Of a stretch of DNA of 64,000 nt, positions 34,301-43,527 are shown piece after piece; position 1 is the first letter of the stretch; each line of letters opens with the position of its first letter. Source of the stretch: JAJEAD01 sp964420925 (GTDB lineage Bacteria; Pseudomonadota; Gammaproteobacteria; HK1); NCBI GenBank assembly GCA_964420925.1, contig CAYQVB010000055.1:8621-72620 (forward strand). Direction: 5' to 3'. Made by a program: the position numbers and the translations under genes. The notes beneath the pieces are model-generated. The model did no database searches, had not been told where the DNA came from, and worked only from the letters and a program-made list of their open reading frames with translations.

Positions 34301-35200
34301 GTGGCGATTCCCTTCCGCTACGAGGAAGCAGTAGAGTACGGATCCGCCAGGCGCATGAGCCCGATGATCCGCCGGGTGGTCGCCGCCAATCCCAGCGCCT
34401 TCACCTACCACGGCACCGGCACCTACATCATCGGGTCCGGTCGGGTTGCGGTGGTCGACCCCGGCCCCGACCTTCCCCGGCACGTCGACGCGATTCTCGC
34501 CGCGACGCGGGGCGAGCGCATCACCCACATTCTGGTGACCCATACCCACGTCGATCACTCGCCGGCCACCCGCGCGCTCAAGGTGCGCACGGGCGCGCCG
34601 AGCTACGGGTACGGACCGCACGGGACGGGCCGCTTCGAGCGCGGCGAATCGGTGGAGGAAGGCGCGGACTGGGAGTTCGTGCCCGATGTGGAAGTGTGCG
34701 ACGGCGATGTCGTGCAGGGGGAGGGGTGGTCGGTGGAGTGCGTGCACACGCCGGGCCATACGTCCAACCACATCTGCTACCGGTTGCGCGAGGAAGGCTC
34801 GCTGTTCAGCGGAGACCACGTCATGGGGTGGAGCACGACCATCGTCTCTCCGCCGGACGGTGACATGGGCGATTACCTGCGGAGCCTCCAGCGCCTGCTC
34901 GACGGCGACGACACACGCTACTGGCCGACACATGGTCCCGGCATTCCCGATCCGCAAGGCTTCGTTCGCGCGTGCATCGCGCACCGGAGGGAGCGATTCG
35001 AGCAGATCATGCGGTGTCTGTCCGAAGGCATGGAACGGGTGGCGGAGATGGTGCCGCTCATCTACCGGGACCTGCCGCGCTCGATGCATCCCGCCGCCGC
35101 GCGGCAGGTCTTCGCGGCGCTTCTCCACCTGATCGAGGAAGGGCGGGTGACCTGTTCGGATTCTCTCGGAGTCGACGCACGCTACCGCCCGGCGCGCTGA
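34301..35200 (+). CDS. MBL-fold metallo-hydrolase (LACTB2-like)
   Basis: A 299-residue protein of the glyoxalase-II/LACTB2-like metallo-beta-lactamase fold. The metal-binding motif HxHxDH is THTHVDHS, followed by CVHTPGHTSNHICYRL (third His ligand), LFSGDHVMGWSTTIVSPPDG (bridging Asp) and YWPTHGPGI (last His). A C-terminal helical domain (residues about 225-299) with RRERFEQIMRCL and RQVFAALLHLIEEGRV resembles the winged-helix tail of LACTB2. The start is GTG 34301; a downstream ATG is possible. LACTB2-type proteins can be RNases or thioesterases; the substrate here is unassigned. Confidence 0.92.
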   Translation: MAIPFRYEEAVEYGSARRMSPMIRRVVAANPSAFTYHGTGTYIIGSGRVAVVDPGPDLPRHVDAILAATRGERITHILVTHTHVDHSPATRALKVRTGAPSYGYGPHGTGRFERGESVEEGADWEFVPDVEVCDGDVVQGEGWSVECVHTPGHTSNHICYRLREEGSLFSGDHVMGWSTTIVSPPDGDMGDYLRSLQRLLDGDDTRYWPTHGPGIPDPQGFVRACIAHRRERFEQIMRCLSEGMERVAEMVPLIYRDLPRSMHPAAARQVFAALLHLIEEGRVTCSDSLGVDARYRPAR

Positions 35201-35287
35201 CGCGACCCGGCGCAAGCGCCCCCGCCGTCGCGCCTGCGCGAAAGCGCCCTGGTGCATAATCGTCGCGGGTCTTCGAGGACATTGCCC

Positions 35288-35782
35288 ATGGTCATGTTCG
35301 TGATCGAGGAGCGGCACCTGCAGCAACTGAGTCCGTCGACGCGGCGCGAGCTCCTGCAGGTGCTGGGAGCGGAGGTCGAAGAGGCGCGCGAGCGCTACGC
35401 GGCGCTCGAGTGGCAGCCCGACGGGGCCCAGTCCTACCCTCTGACGGAAGAAGAGGCGCAGCACCTCCTGCATGGCATGCCGGAAAGCGCATGCAACCTG
35501 TTGCGCGCCTTCGCGGAGAGGTACGACGGCACGCGGGGCGCCGCCACGTTCCGCGAGCTCCTGAAGGCGACCGGACACTCCAAGGTCGAGAACCTCGGGC
35601 GCCAGATTGCCTGGATCGAGCTTCGGGTGCGCACCGTGACCGGCAATCACGACGCGTGGCTGATTACCTGGCGAAAATCCGACTGGAAATGGAGTGAGCA
35701 GCGCCAGACCTATACCCGAGGCAAGTATTCCATCAACGGCCCCGCGGTAGTCGCGTTGCGCGCGGCGATGGGTATCGACTGA
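35288..35782 (+). CDS. Hypothetical protein with C-terminal basic-aromatic domain
   Basis: A 164-residue soluble protein starting at ATG 35288 (MVMFVIEERHLQQLSPSTRR). The N-terminal half is helical and acidic; the C-terminal half (FRELLKATGHSKVENLGRQI, WLITWRKSDWKWSEQRQTY) is basic and aromatic and may form a small nucleic-acid or protein-binding module. I do not recognise a family. It sits between the MBL gene and the ATM1-type transporter on the same strand, separated by about 90-100 bp from each. Confidence 0.65.
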   Translation: MVMFVIEERHLQQLSPSTRRELLQVLGAEVEEARERYAALEWQPDGAQSYPLTEEEAQHLLHGMPESACNLLRAFAERYDGTRGAATFRELLKATGHSKVENLGRQIAWIELRVRTVTGNHDAWLITWRKSDWKWSEQRQTYTRGKYSINGPAVVALRAAMGID

Positions 35783-35883
35783 GCCGGCCCGCGCGCCGCC
35801 GCGAAAGCACCATCGCATCGACGCGAGGCTTGTCCTGCGCGGATGCGCCGCCATATTCGTCTGCGGACACGCAGCCGAGTGTA

Positions 35884-37677
35884 ATGGCCGGTCATCCCGA
35901 TACCCTGGTCCCGAGCGGAAGCCTGCGCGCACTTCGCGAGCTTCTGCCCTACCTGTGGCCGGTGGGCGAGTGGCGGATGCGCACCCGGGTGGTGCTGGCG
36001 CTCGCGATGCTCGCGGGCTCCAAGATCACGCTGGTGTTCGTGCCGGTGCTCTTCGGGCGTGCGGTCGACGCTCTCGGCGGCCACGGCGTCGCGACGGCAG
36101 CGGCTCTGCCGATCGGTCTCATTCTCGCCTACGGGCTGGCGCGGGTGCTGTCGCTCGCCTTCGGGCAGCTCCGCGACGCGCTCTTCGCCCGCGTCGGCCA
36201 GCGCGCCATCCGCACTGTCGCCCTCCAGGTGTTCCGCCACCTCCACGCCCTCTCCCTGCATTTCCACGTCGGCCGCCAGACCGGGGGCTTGAGCCGTTCC
36301 ATCGAGCGCGGCACCAAGTCCATCGAGATGCTGCTGCGCTTCGGTCTCTTCAACGTGCTGCCGACCTTCGTCGAGATCGCGCTCGTCTTCGCGATCCTGT
36401 GGGGCTTGCTCGATCTCACGATCGCCGCCGTCACCCTGCTGACGGTGTCCACGTATGTCCTGTTCACGATGAAGGTCACCGAATGGAGGCTTCAGTTCCG
36501 GCGCCGGATGAACGAGCGGGACAATCAGGCGAACACCAGAGCCATCGACAGCCTGCTCAACTTCGAGACCGTGAAGTACTTCGGCAACGAGGAGCACGAG
36601 GCACAGCGTTTCGACCGGGCGATGGCCGGATACGAGGATGCATCGGTCAAGAGCCAGACCTCGCTCGCCTTTCTCAACATCGGACAGGCGGTGGTCGTAT
36701 CGATCGGACTGACGCTGGTGATGTACCTGGCCGGGGTCGGCATCGTCGACGGGCGCATGACGGTGGGCGACTTCGTGATGGTGAACACCTATCTCATGCA
36801 GCTCTACCAGCCGCTCAACTTCTTCGGCTTCGTCTACCGGGAGATCAAGCAGGGGCTCATCGACATCGAGAAGATGTTCGACCTGCTGCGCGTCGAGGCG
36901 GACATCAGCGATGCCCCCGGCGCACCGCCCTTGCGTCTGCAGGGGGGAGAGATTCGCTTCGACCGGGTCTCCTTCGGCTACGATGAGCGTCGTCCCATCT
37001 TCGAGTGCCTGAGCTTCGTCGTGCCCGCCGGCGCCACCGTGGCGCTGGTCGGCACCTCGGGGGCGGGGAAGTCCACCATCGGGCGTCTCCTCTATCGCTT
37101 CTACGACGTGGACGAGGGCGCCATCTTCATCGACGGACAGGACCTGCGCGACGTGAGCCAGGCGTCGCTGCACGCCGCAATCGGCGTGGTGCCGCAGGAC
37201 ACCGTGCTGTTCAACGACAGCATCTACTACAACATCGCCTACGGGCGTCCCGGCGCCTCTCCGGCGGAAATCGAGGAGGCGGCGCGTCTCGCCCACATCC
37301 ATGACTTTGTCATGGGTTTGCCCGACGCTTACCAGACCCTGGTCGGCGAACGCGGTCTCAAGCTCTCCGGCGGGGAGAAGCAGCGGGTCGCGATCGCGCG
37401 CACCGTGCTCAAGAACCCGCGACTGCTGGTGTTCGACGAGGCGACCTCCGCGCTGGACTCGCGGACCGAGAGCGAGATCCAGGGCAATCTCGAAGCCCTG
37501 TCCCGGGGGCGCACCACCCTGGTGATCGCCCACCGCCTGTCGACGGTGACGGGCGCCGACGAGATCCTGGTCCTCGAAGAAGGCCGCGTCGTCGAGCGCG
37601 GCCGCCACTCCCGCCTGCTCGAGCAACGGGGCCGCTACGCCGAGATGTGGCGTCGCCAGCAGGAAGAGTCGGGTTGA
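35884..37677 (+). CDS. ATM1-type ABC exporter (permease-ATPase)
   Basis: A 597-residue half-transporter: six helices in residues about 25-310 and a C-terminal ATPase. Walker A is GTSGAGKST, the Q-loop is GVVPQDTVLFNDSI, the signature is LSGGEKQRVAIARTVL, Walker B is LLVFDEATSALD and the H-loop is TLVIAHRLSTV. The membrane part contains NFETVKYFGNEEHEAQRFDR, diagnostic of the ATM1/ABCB7/HMT1 group, which exports glutathione-linked sulfur, iron or heavy-metal conjugates. The start is ATG 35884 (MAGHPDTLVP). It is monocistronic or the end of the 34.3-37.7 kb plus-strand run. Confidence 0.94.
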   Translation: MAGHPDTLVPSGSLRALRELLPYLWPVGEWRMRTRVVLALAMLAGSKITLVFVPVLFGRAVDALGGHGVATAAALPIGLILAYGLARVLSLAFGQLRDALFARVGQRAIRTVALQVFRHLHALSLHFHVGRQTGGLSRSIERGTKSIEMLLRFGLFNVLPTFVEIALVFAILWGLLDLTIAAVTLLTVSTYVLFTMKVTEWRLQFRRRMNERDNQANTRAIDSLLNFETVKYFGNEEHEAQRFDRAMAGYEDASVKSQTSLAFLNIGQAVVVSIGLTLVMYLAGVGIVDGRMTVGDFVMVNTYLMQLYQPLNFFGFVYREIKQGLIDIEKMFDLLRVEADISDAPGAPPLRLQGGEIRFDRVSFGYDERRPIFECLSFVVPAGATVALVGTSGAGKSTIGRLLYRFYDVDEGAIFIDGQDLRDVSQASLHAAIGVVPQDTVLFNDSIYYNIAYGRPGASPAEIEEAARLAHIHDFVMGLPDAYQTLVGERGLKLSGGEKQRVAIARTVLKNPRLLVFDEATSALDSRTESEIQGNLEALSRGRTTLVIAHRLSTVTGADEILVLEEGRVVERGRHSRLLEQRGRYAEMWRRQQEESG

Positions 37678-37747
37678 GGCGCGAAGAGCCCGTGACAGCC
37701 TCTACCCCCGAAGGTAGGGTATGGCGCCGACTGTGAGAGGAGGATGG

Positions 37748-38557
37748 ATGATGTCCAGGCTCGAAGGTCGCGCGGCCCTGGTGACGGGCTCGTCCCGGGG
37801 AATCGGCAAAGGCATCGCCCTTGCCCTCGCTCGGGCCGGCGCCGATGTCGCCGTGCACTACCACCAGAACGAGCAAGCGGGGTGGGAAACCCTGGCCGAG
37901 GTCCGGGCAAGCGGCCGGAACTCGGTGCTGGTGCAGGCCGATGCGTCCGATTTCAAGCAGATAAGCGCCGCGGTGGACGAAGCCGCGGAGGCGCTCGGCA
38001 TGCTCGACATCGTGGTGGCGAACGGCGCCAATGCCCTGGTGGGCTCGTTCTTCGATGACGATGCCGTCGAGGTGTTCGAGAGCATCGTGCACACGCACCT
38101 CTTCGGCTACTTCTATACCGCCAAGGCGGCCGAGCATCATCTGCGCAAGCACGCACGCTCGGACATCATCTTCATCTCGTCGAACGCTTCGCAGCAGTTC
38201 TGGGCCGACGAGTGGGCCTACTGTACGGCCAAGAACGGCATCAACGCACTGTGCAGGTGCATCTCCAAGGACGCCAATCGACACGGCATGCGCGTCAACT
38301 GCATCGGCCCTTCGGTCACCGATACCGAGCTTGCGAGGAAGGCCTTCGAAGGGGTCATCGACATGGACGATCCAGAGACTCTGAAGCACGTGCCCTACGG
38401 CCGATTCATCCAGCCCTCGGACATCGGCAACATGGCGGTGTTTCTCTGCTCGGACGAGGCCTGGCTCGTCAACGGTCAGGTCATTCTCGTCGATTGGGGA
38501 GTGACGCCGGGCTCCGTCCTGAACTACGTGCCCTACGACAAGTTCCGGGGAAACTGA
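37748..38557 (+). CDS. SDR-family oxidoreductase 1
   Basis: A 269-residue classical short-chain dehydrogenase. The NAD(P) loop is TGSSRGIGKG, the NNAG-like position reads VANGAN, the catalytic Ser is in IFISSNAS and the YxxxK dyad is in AYCTAKNG. The basic residue after beta-2 seen in NADP enzymes is not clear. AGAGGAGG precedes the ATG pair at 37748 and 37751. The next gene, an LLM-class flavin enzyme, begins 3 bases after its stop, so they form a two-gene operon. The substrate is not evident; a joint catabolic pathway with the flavin oxidoreductase is likely. Confidence 0.93.
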   Translation: MMSRLEGRAALVTGSSRGIGKGIALALARAGADVAVHYHQNEQAGWETLAEVRASGRNSVLVQADASDFKQISAAVDEAAEALGMLDIVVANGANALVGSFFDDDAVEVFESIVHTHLFGYFYTAKAAEHHLRKHARSDIIFISSNASQQFWADEWAYCTAKNGINALCRCISKDANRHGMRVNCIGPSVTDTELARKAFEGVIDMDDPETLKHVPYGRFIQPSDIGNMAVFLCSDEAWLVNGQVILVDWGVTPGSVLNYVPYDKFRGN

Positions 38558-38560
38558 TTC

Positions 38561-39532
38561 ATGAGCATCATGGACCGCTTCAGCGTCGTCGGCTTTCCGT
38601 GGGGCAGGGACCGGCCCGGCGCCGAGGACATCGTGCGCCTCACCCGGCACGCCGAGCGTCTGGGCTTCTACTCGATGAGTCTCGCTACTCTGAACGGACT
38701 GCCGCGCACCGGCCCCTTCGGGGATATCGACAACGACTATCTCTTCGACGAGATGGTGCTCCTGCCTCTGATGGTGCAAGCCACCAACCGCATCCGGATC
38801 GGGATGAACTCCATTCCGATCCCGCTGCTTCCTCCCTTCAAGACCGCCAAGTTCTACGCGAGTCTCGACGTGCTGTCGGGCGGTCGAGTGATCGCAGGCA
38901 TGTGTCTGTGCACGGGAAAGGAGAACTTCAGCGCGGTCAGCCTGGAGCAGAGGTACCGGGGAAGAATGGCCGACGAGGCGCTGGAGATCATTACCCGCTT
39001 GTGGACCGAGGACGAGGTCACCTATCAGGGTCGCTTCAACCGCCTGGAGAACGTGCGCTTCGATCCCAAGCCCGTACAGAAGCCTTATCCGCCGATCTGG
39101 TGGGGAGGCCGGACGGTGTCCATTCCGCGGACCGTGAAGTACCGCGGCGAGTATCTCGCGCCGCCGTGGCCTTCACTCGAAGAGCTCGAGCACGTTTACC
39201 TGCCGCGGCTCGAGGAAGAAAACGAAAAGATGGGAGGCAACACGAAGATGGCGAGTTTCGTGTACGCCAACATCTGCGAGAAGGACCAGAGCGAGGCGGA
39301 GGTCAACAAGCTGTACGGCCCCTATCTGACCATCGAGTTCGAAGACCAGAACGCCTTCGATGTGCTCCTGGTCGGGTCGGCGCAGCAGGTGGCGGAGAAG
39401 ACAAGGGCCTTCCTCGAGGCGGGCGTCAGTCACTTCATTCTGGATTTCTCGCGCCACGGCATCGATTCGACGCAATACAACATCGAGCAACTGGACGCCT
39501 TCGTGGAGGAAGTGGTGCCGCTGCTGACCTGA
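38561..39532 (+). CDS. LLM-class flavin-dependent oxidoreductase
   Basis: A 323-residue bacterial luciferase-like (TIM-barrel) FMN or F420 oxidoreductase. It shows LPRTGPFGDIDNDYLFDEM, RIRIGMNSIPIPLLPPFKTA, YASLDVLSGGRVIAGMC, DEALEIITRLWTEDEVTYQG, PYPPIWWGG and VGSAQQVAEKTRAFLEAGV. These are the family's hallmark blocks, including the SGGR-type turn. It directly follows the SDR gene. A GC-rich hairpin (39533-39555) starts right after its stop. Members act as monooxygenases on alkanesulfonates, amines or terpenoids, or as F420 enzymes; the substrate is not resolved. Confidence 0.93.
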   Translation: MSIMDRFSVVGFPWGRDRPGAEDIVRLTRHAERLGFYSMSLATLNGLPRTGPFGDIDNDYLFDEMVLLPLMVQATNRIRIGMNSIPIPLLPPFKTAKFYASLDVLSGGRVIAGMCLCTGKENFSAVSLEQRYRGRMADEALEIITRLWTEDEVTYQGRFNRLENVRFDPKPVQKPYPPIWWGGRTVSIPRTVKYRGEYLAPPWPSLEELEHVYLPRLEEENEKMGGNTKMASFVYANICEKDQSEAEVNKLYGPYLTIEFEDQNAFDVLLVGSAQQVAEKTRAFLEAGVSHFILDFSRHGIDSTQYNIEQLDAFVEEVVPLLT

Positions 39533-39555
39533 GCCGCCGGCAGTGCGCCGGCGGC
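39533..39555 (+). terminator. GC-rich 9-bp hairpin after the LLM gene
   Basis: GCCGCCGGC and its exact complement GCCGGCGGC flank a 5-base loop, starting immediately after the TGA. There is no clear T-tract, so it may be a bidirectional or Rho-assisted terminator between this gene and the convergent binding-protein gene. Confidence 0.5.
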
Positions 39556-39628
39556 TGAGGCCCGACCGGGTTGCAGCTCTCCGCGCTCGCCCTTCGAGCG
39601 ACGGGGAGCGAGAAACGCTGAATCGAGG

Positions 39629-40630
39629 CTACGGAATCCAGCCTTTCCAGGTGTCTTCGTTCGCGGCCATCCACTCGCGTACCACGTCGATCACCTCCCG
39701 CCCCTTGATGTCCACCTCCAGGAGCATGCCGGCCTGCTGCTCGTTGGTGAGGTGCATGTTCGTGATGAACTGCGCCACCTCGGGGTGATCCTTCACGAAG
39801 TCGGGATTGGCGATGTTGTACGTGATCTGGCCCCGGAAGAAATCGCAGGCATAAGTGGGCTCCACTCCTTCCACCATGCCCCAGCATTCGGGGGTGGCGT
39901 CCGGGAGATCCACGCGGGTGAGATCGTACTTGGCATGGCTCCAGTGCGGAGTCCAGCCGTCGAAGATGATCCCCTCCCCGCGCGAGTAGGCCCCTTCTAT
40001 CTCCGCCCAGTGGGCGGCTTCCGAACCAATCGCCACCGACACGAAATCGAGCCCCAGGTTCTTGACCCGTTTCTCGTCCTCGCAGCCCCAGCCCACGCTC
40101 GGGCAGCCCAGCCAACGTCCCTTGGGTGCAGTTTCGAGGGTGGCGAACACGCTCGCGCACTCGTTGAGCTGATTCCAGTCTTTCAATTGCGGGCACAGGG
40201 CTTCGATGCCTCGCTCCGGATCTCCTTCGATGACGTAGGTCGGCACGTAGTAACCGGTTTCCCCGATGACACCGGTATCGCCAAGGAACGCTATCTCCCC
40301 ATTGCCGCCGTACTCGCTCAGGAACTTCTCCATCTGCGGTATGGTGCTTTCCTGCCATTGCTCCATCGCGATATGCAGATCGCCCGAAGCGATGGAGACC
40401 CACTGCGCGGTGTAGTCGGCGTAGACCAGATCCACCTCGTAGTCCATGTGCTCCTCGAGGATGATCCTGGCAAGATTGACTTGGAGGAGGTTGCCGGTCC
40501 AATCGCCCTCTGCGAGCTTGATGGTCCCCATTCCCTGGCCGAAGCCCGCAATCGGGAACACCGATGCTAAGATTGTCGCCAGAGCGGCTGAAATCAGACA
40601 TTTACTCAATCGATCCTTTCGCCCGGTCAT
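39629..40630 (-). CDS. Glycine-betaine/proline-type ABC substrate-binding protein
   Basis: A 333-residue periplasmic protein with a signal peptide (LISAALATILASVFPIAGFG, cleaved near FGQG). The mature part belongs to the OpuAC/ProX family: IKLAEGDWTGNLLQVNLARI, YADYTAQWVSIASGDLHIAM, EQWQESTIPQ, FDGWTPHWSHAKYDL with the aromatic-box Trp residues, and IANPDFVKDHPEVAQFITNM. It has Cys pairs suggesting disulfides. It probably binds betaine, choline or a related quaternary amine. No permease or ATPase gene is adjacent, so it is an orphan binding protein, next to an SDR and a GMC (choline-dehydrogenase-like) oxidoreductase. Confidence 0.92.
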   Translation of the reverse strand: MTGRKDRLSKCLISAALATILASVFPIAGFGQGMGTIKLAEGDWTGNLLQVNLARIILEEHMDYEVDLVYADYTAQWVSIASGDLHIAMEQWQESTIPQMEKFLSEYGGNGEIAFLGDTGVIGETGYYVPTYVIEGDPERGIEALCPQLKDWNQLNECASVFATLETAPKGRWLGCPSVGWGCEDEKRVKNLGLDFVSVAIGSEAAHWAEIEGAYSRGEGIIFDGWTPHWSHAKYDLTRVDLPDATPECWGMVEGVEPTYACDFFRGQITYNIANPDFVKDHPEVAQFITNMHLTNEQQAGMLLEVDIKGREVIDVVREWMAANEDTWKGWIP

Positions 40631-40780
40631 GACGGCCTCCTGGAGTCACTGGTCGTTTCGGGGTGTCCCGGTTCGAGTCCGCGCCCGCGCGGAACACTCC
40701 CGAAGTATGCGTCGTCGCGTCGCGTCGGGTCCACCACCAAAGGAGACGAAGCGGGCTCCCATCGGGGGTACCGGACTCGC

Positions 40781-41575
40781 GTGACCACGCTGCCGGCAAG
40801 GGATGGACGGCTCTTCGATCTCTGCTCCAAGGTTGCACTCGTCACAGGGGCTTCTTCCGGGCTGGGGGTGACATTTGCGCGAGCGCTCGCGAGCGCGGGC
40901 GCGGATCTGACAATAGCCGCGCGGCGATCCGATCGTCTCTCGCGTACTGCGGCGACGATCGAGGGCTTGGGCAGGCGTTGTCTGGCGGTGCCGACCGACG
41001 TGACGAGCGAATCGCAGGTAGAGAGGCTCGTCGAGGCGGCAATCGACACATACGGACGAATAGACATCCTGGTCAATTGCGCGGGCATGATCGGCGGTCA
41101 TCGAATCGAAGACACCAGCGCCGAAGAGTTCGAGGGGATTCTCAGGTCCAACGTCGTCAGTGCCTTCATCTGTTGCCGGAAAGTGGGGCCGTACATGTGC
41201 GAACGAGGCGCAGGACGAGTCATCAATATCGCTTCGGTGTTCGGTCTGGTCGCGGGCCGGCCGCGAGGTCCGAGCCTGTCCTATGTGACTTCGAAACATG
41301 CGCTGGTCGGCCTCACCAAGGAGCTCGCGGTGCAGTGGGCCAGGAGAGGGATCACCGTCAACGCGATCGCTCCCGCCTACTTTCAGAGCGAGATGGTGAC
41401 ATCGGAGTTTCTCCACCGGGAGGACTTCATGCGGGATCTGGAGGTCATGAGTGCGATGGGACGCCCCGGCGAGCTGAGCGAGCTCGAGGGCGTGATGGTT
41501 TTCCTCGCTTCCGATGCGTCGAGCTACATCACGGGTCAGACGATTTGCGTGGACGGCGGCTGGACCGTGCGGTGA
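40781..41575 (+). CDS. SDR-family oxidoreductase 2
   Basis: A 264-residue short-chain dehydrogenase starting at GTG 40781. It has the coenzyme loop TGASSGLG, ARRSDR at the end of beta-2 (basic residues favouring NADP), LVNCAGMIGG, the Ser in NIASVFGL, the YxxxK dyad in LSYVTSKHALVGL and the C-terminal YITGQTICVDGGWTV. The GMC oxidoreductase gene follows 82 bp downstream on the same strand, and the betaine-type binding protein gene lies divergently upstream. A role in oxidation of an alcohol derived from the transported amine is possible but not shown. Confidence 0.93.
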   Translation: MTTLPARDGRLFDLCSKVALVTGASSGLGVTFARALASAGADLTIAARRSDRLSRTAATIEGLGRRCLAVPTDVTSESQVERLVEAAIDTYGRIDILVNCAGMIGGHRIEDTSAEEFEGILRSNVVSAFICCRKVGPYMCERGAGRVINIASVFGLVAGRPRGPSLSYVTSKHALVGLTKELAVQWARRGITVNAIAPAYFQSEMVTSEFLHREDFMRDLEVMSAMGRPGELSELEGVMVFLASDASSYITGQTICVDGGWTVR

Positions 41576-41657
41576 CGGAGGGTGGACAGCAACGGCTGCC
41601 CCGGGCGCATTCCGGGTGCAGCCGCACGCCGGACCTGCAACGGACGCGGCGGCACCC

Positions 41658-43355
41658 ATGCCGGTAGCAACGGAATTCGACTACGTCATCGTCGGGGCAG
41701 GGTCCGCCGGTTGCGTGCTCGCGCATCGCCTGAGCGAAGACCCCGAGGTCAAGGTGCTGCTGATCGAGGCGGGCGGTCGAGACAAGGGGATCTGGATCGA
41801 GATGCCCTGCGCCTTCGGCGATGTTGCGACGATGTCCCGCTTCAAGTGGGACTACCTGGGCGAGCCGGAGCCGGGGCTGGAGGGACGCCGCATGGATACT
41901 CCGCGCGGCCGGGTGCTCGGCGGCTCATCCTCGATCAACGGTCTGATGTATCAGCGGGGCAACCCGCTCGATTTCGACCACTGGGCCGAGATGGGAGCCA
42001 AGGGCTGGTCCTACCGCGAGGTGTTGCCATACTTCAAGCGGGCGGAGTCCTTCGCCGGGGGCGGCGACGAGTACCGTGGCGATCGCGGACCGCTGCGCAC
42101 CCGCCTCGGCCTGCTCGAATGCCCCCTTTACGCCGCGTTCATCGAGGCGGGCGTTCAGGCCGGTTACCCGCGCACCCCCGACACCAACGGATATCAGCAG
42201 GAGGGATTCGGCCCCCAGAGCGCCACCGTGGGCGACGGGTGGCGGTGGAGCACCTCCCGGGGCTATCTGCATCCGATACGGGGCAGGACGAACCTGGAGG
42301 TGGAGACCGATGCGCGGGTGCATCGGGTGCTGGTGGCCGGCAACCGGGCCGAAGGCGTGCGCTACGAGCGCGGGGGAAGCGCCTTCGAAGGACGGGCCCG
42401 CCGCGAGGTGATCCTTTGCGCGGGCACGATCAACTCGCCACAGCTCCTGATGTTGTCGGGACTGGGTCCGGCCGCATTGCTGCGCGAGCACGGCATCCGG
42501 GTGGTGCAGGATCTGCCGGGCGTCGGGAGCGACCTGACGGATCATCTCGGGGTGTCCGTCCGCCACGAATGCACCCGTCCGGTCAGCCTGCAGCGTTTCA
42601 CCACTCGTCTCGGCCGCCTGCGGGTGGGCGCGCGCTGGATGTTGTTCAAGACCGGGGTAGGCGCCAGCAATCTCTGGGAGGCGTCCGGATTCATCCGTAC
42701 CCGCCCCGGGGTGCGTAGCCCCGATGTGCAGCTCGATTTTCTTCCCGTGGCCGTGGACCAGGACGTGCACGGGTTGGACGTGGCGGACGGATTCCAGACC
42801 CATTGCGGTCCCCTGCGCCCGAAGAGCCGGGGCTGGGTGCGCCTGCGCTCATCGAACCCCTCGGAGAGTCCGCGCATCCGGTACAACTACCTCGATGACG
42901 AGGACGATCGCAGGGTCATGAGAGCGGCCTTGCGCCTGGCACGCGAGATTCACCACCAGCCCGCGTTCGATCCCTATCGCGGAGCGGAGCTCGACCCGGG
43001 CCCGCGGTGCCGCAGCGACGACGAGATCGATGCCTTCGTGCGCAGCACGGCGACGAGCGTCTACCACCTCACCAGCACCTGCCGAATGGGCGTCGACGCG
43101 AGAGCGGTCGTGGATGCGCAGTGCCGGGTCCATGGCATCGAAGCGCTCCGGGTGGTGGACGCCTCGGTGATGCCCCGGATTACGTCGGCCAACACCAATG
43201 CCGCGACGATCATGATCGCGGAGAAGGCGTCCGATCTCATCCGGGGCAAGGCCCTGCCCCCGGTGGAGGTGGAGTACTACGTCGCCCCCGATTGGTGGAC
43301 TCGCCAGCGGCCGGGCGTGCCGGAGCGGCACGCGGGTGATGCATACGAGAGTTGA
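41658..43355 (+). CDS. GMC-family FAD oxidoreductase (choline-dehydrogenase-like)
   Basis: A 565-residue flavoprotein. The FAD dinucleotide fold is DYVIVGAGSAGCVLAHRLSE, with LIEAGG after it. The GMC signature RGRVLGGSSSINGLMYQRGN and the second signature GTINSPQLLMLSGLG are both present. The catalytic His-Asn pair is suggested by TSVYHLTSTCRMG (His) and SANTNAATIMIAEKASDLI (Asn). The start at ATG 41658 (MPVATEFDYV) is chosen by family alignment. It is most like choline or alcohol dehydrogenases of the BetA group and lies after an SDR gene; the neighbouring betaine-type binding protein supports a quaternary-amine or alcohol substrate. Confidence 0.94.
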   Translation: MPVATEFDYVIVGAGSAGCVLAHRLSEDPEVKVLLIEAGGRDKGIWIEMPCAFGDVATMSRFKWDYLGEPEPGLEGRRMDTPRGRVLGGSSSINGLMYQRGNPLDFDHWAEMGAKGWSYREVLPYFKRAESFAGGGDEYRGDRGPLRTRLGLLECPLYAAFIEAGVQAGYPRTPDTNGYQQEGFGPQSATVGDGWRWSTSRGYLHPIRGRTNLEVETDARVHRVLVAGNRAEGVRYERGGSAFEGRARREVILCAGTINSPQLLMLSGLGPAALLREHGIRVVQDLPGVGSDLTDHLGVSVRHECTRPVSLQRFTTRLGRLRVGARWMLFKTGVGASNLWEASGFIRTRPGVRSPDVQLDFLPVAVDQDVHGLDVADGFQTHCGPLRPKSRGWVRLRSSNPSESPRIRYNYLDDEDDRRVMRAALRLAREIHHQPAFDPYRGAELDPGPRCRSDDEIDAFVRSTATSVYHLTSTCRMGVDARAVVDAQCRVHGIEALRVVDASVMPRITSANTNAATIMIAEKASDLIRGKALPPVEVEYYVAPDWWTRQRPGVPERHAGDAYES

Positions 43356-43527
43356 CGAAGCCGTCCGGGTCGAAGTGCCCGCGGGCCTCGGCTCGCTTTT
43401 CCGTGGAGTGCGGGCGGCGTCGAAGGGAGGCGCGTGGAAGGTTCGTTGCCCGCTCAGCATGCGGCGGCAGCGAGCGCACGGACGTGTAGAATGCGGCCCG
43501 CCCCGAGATGTGGAGTCCGGCCCGGAA

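Noticed and set aside
40660..40690. A GGTTCGAGTCC-like string suggesting a tRNA T-arm
   Set aside because: No acceptor, D-arm or anticodon stem could be paired around it; the region is simply the space between the binding-protein and SDR genes.
43400..43527. A TAGAAT -10-like box upstream of the ferredoxin gene
   Set aside because: No matching -35 hexamer at proper spacing; too weak to list as a promoter.
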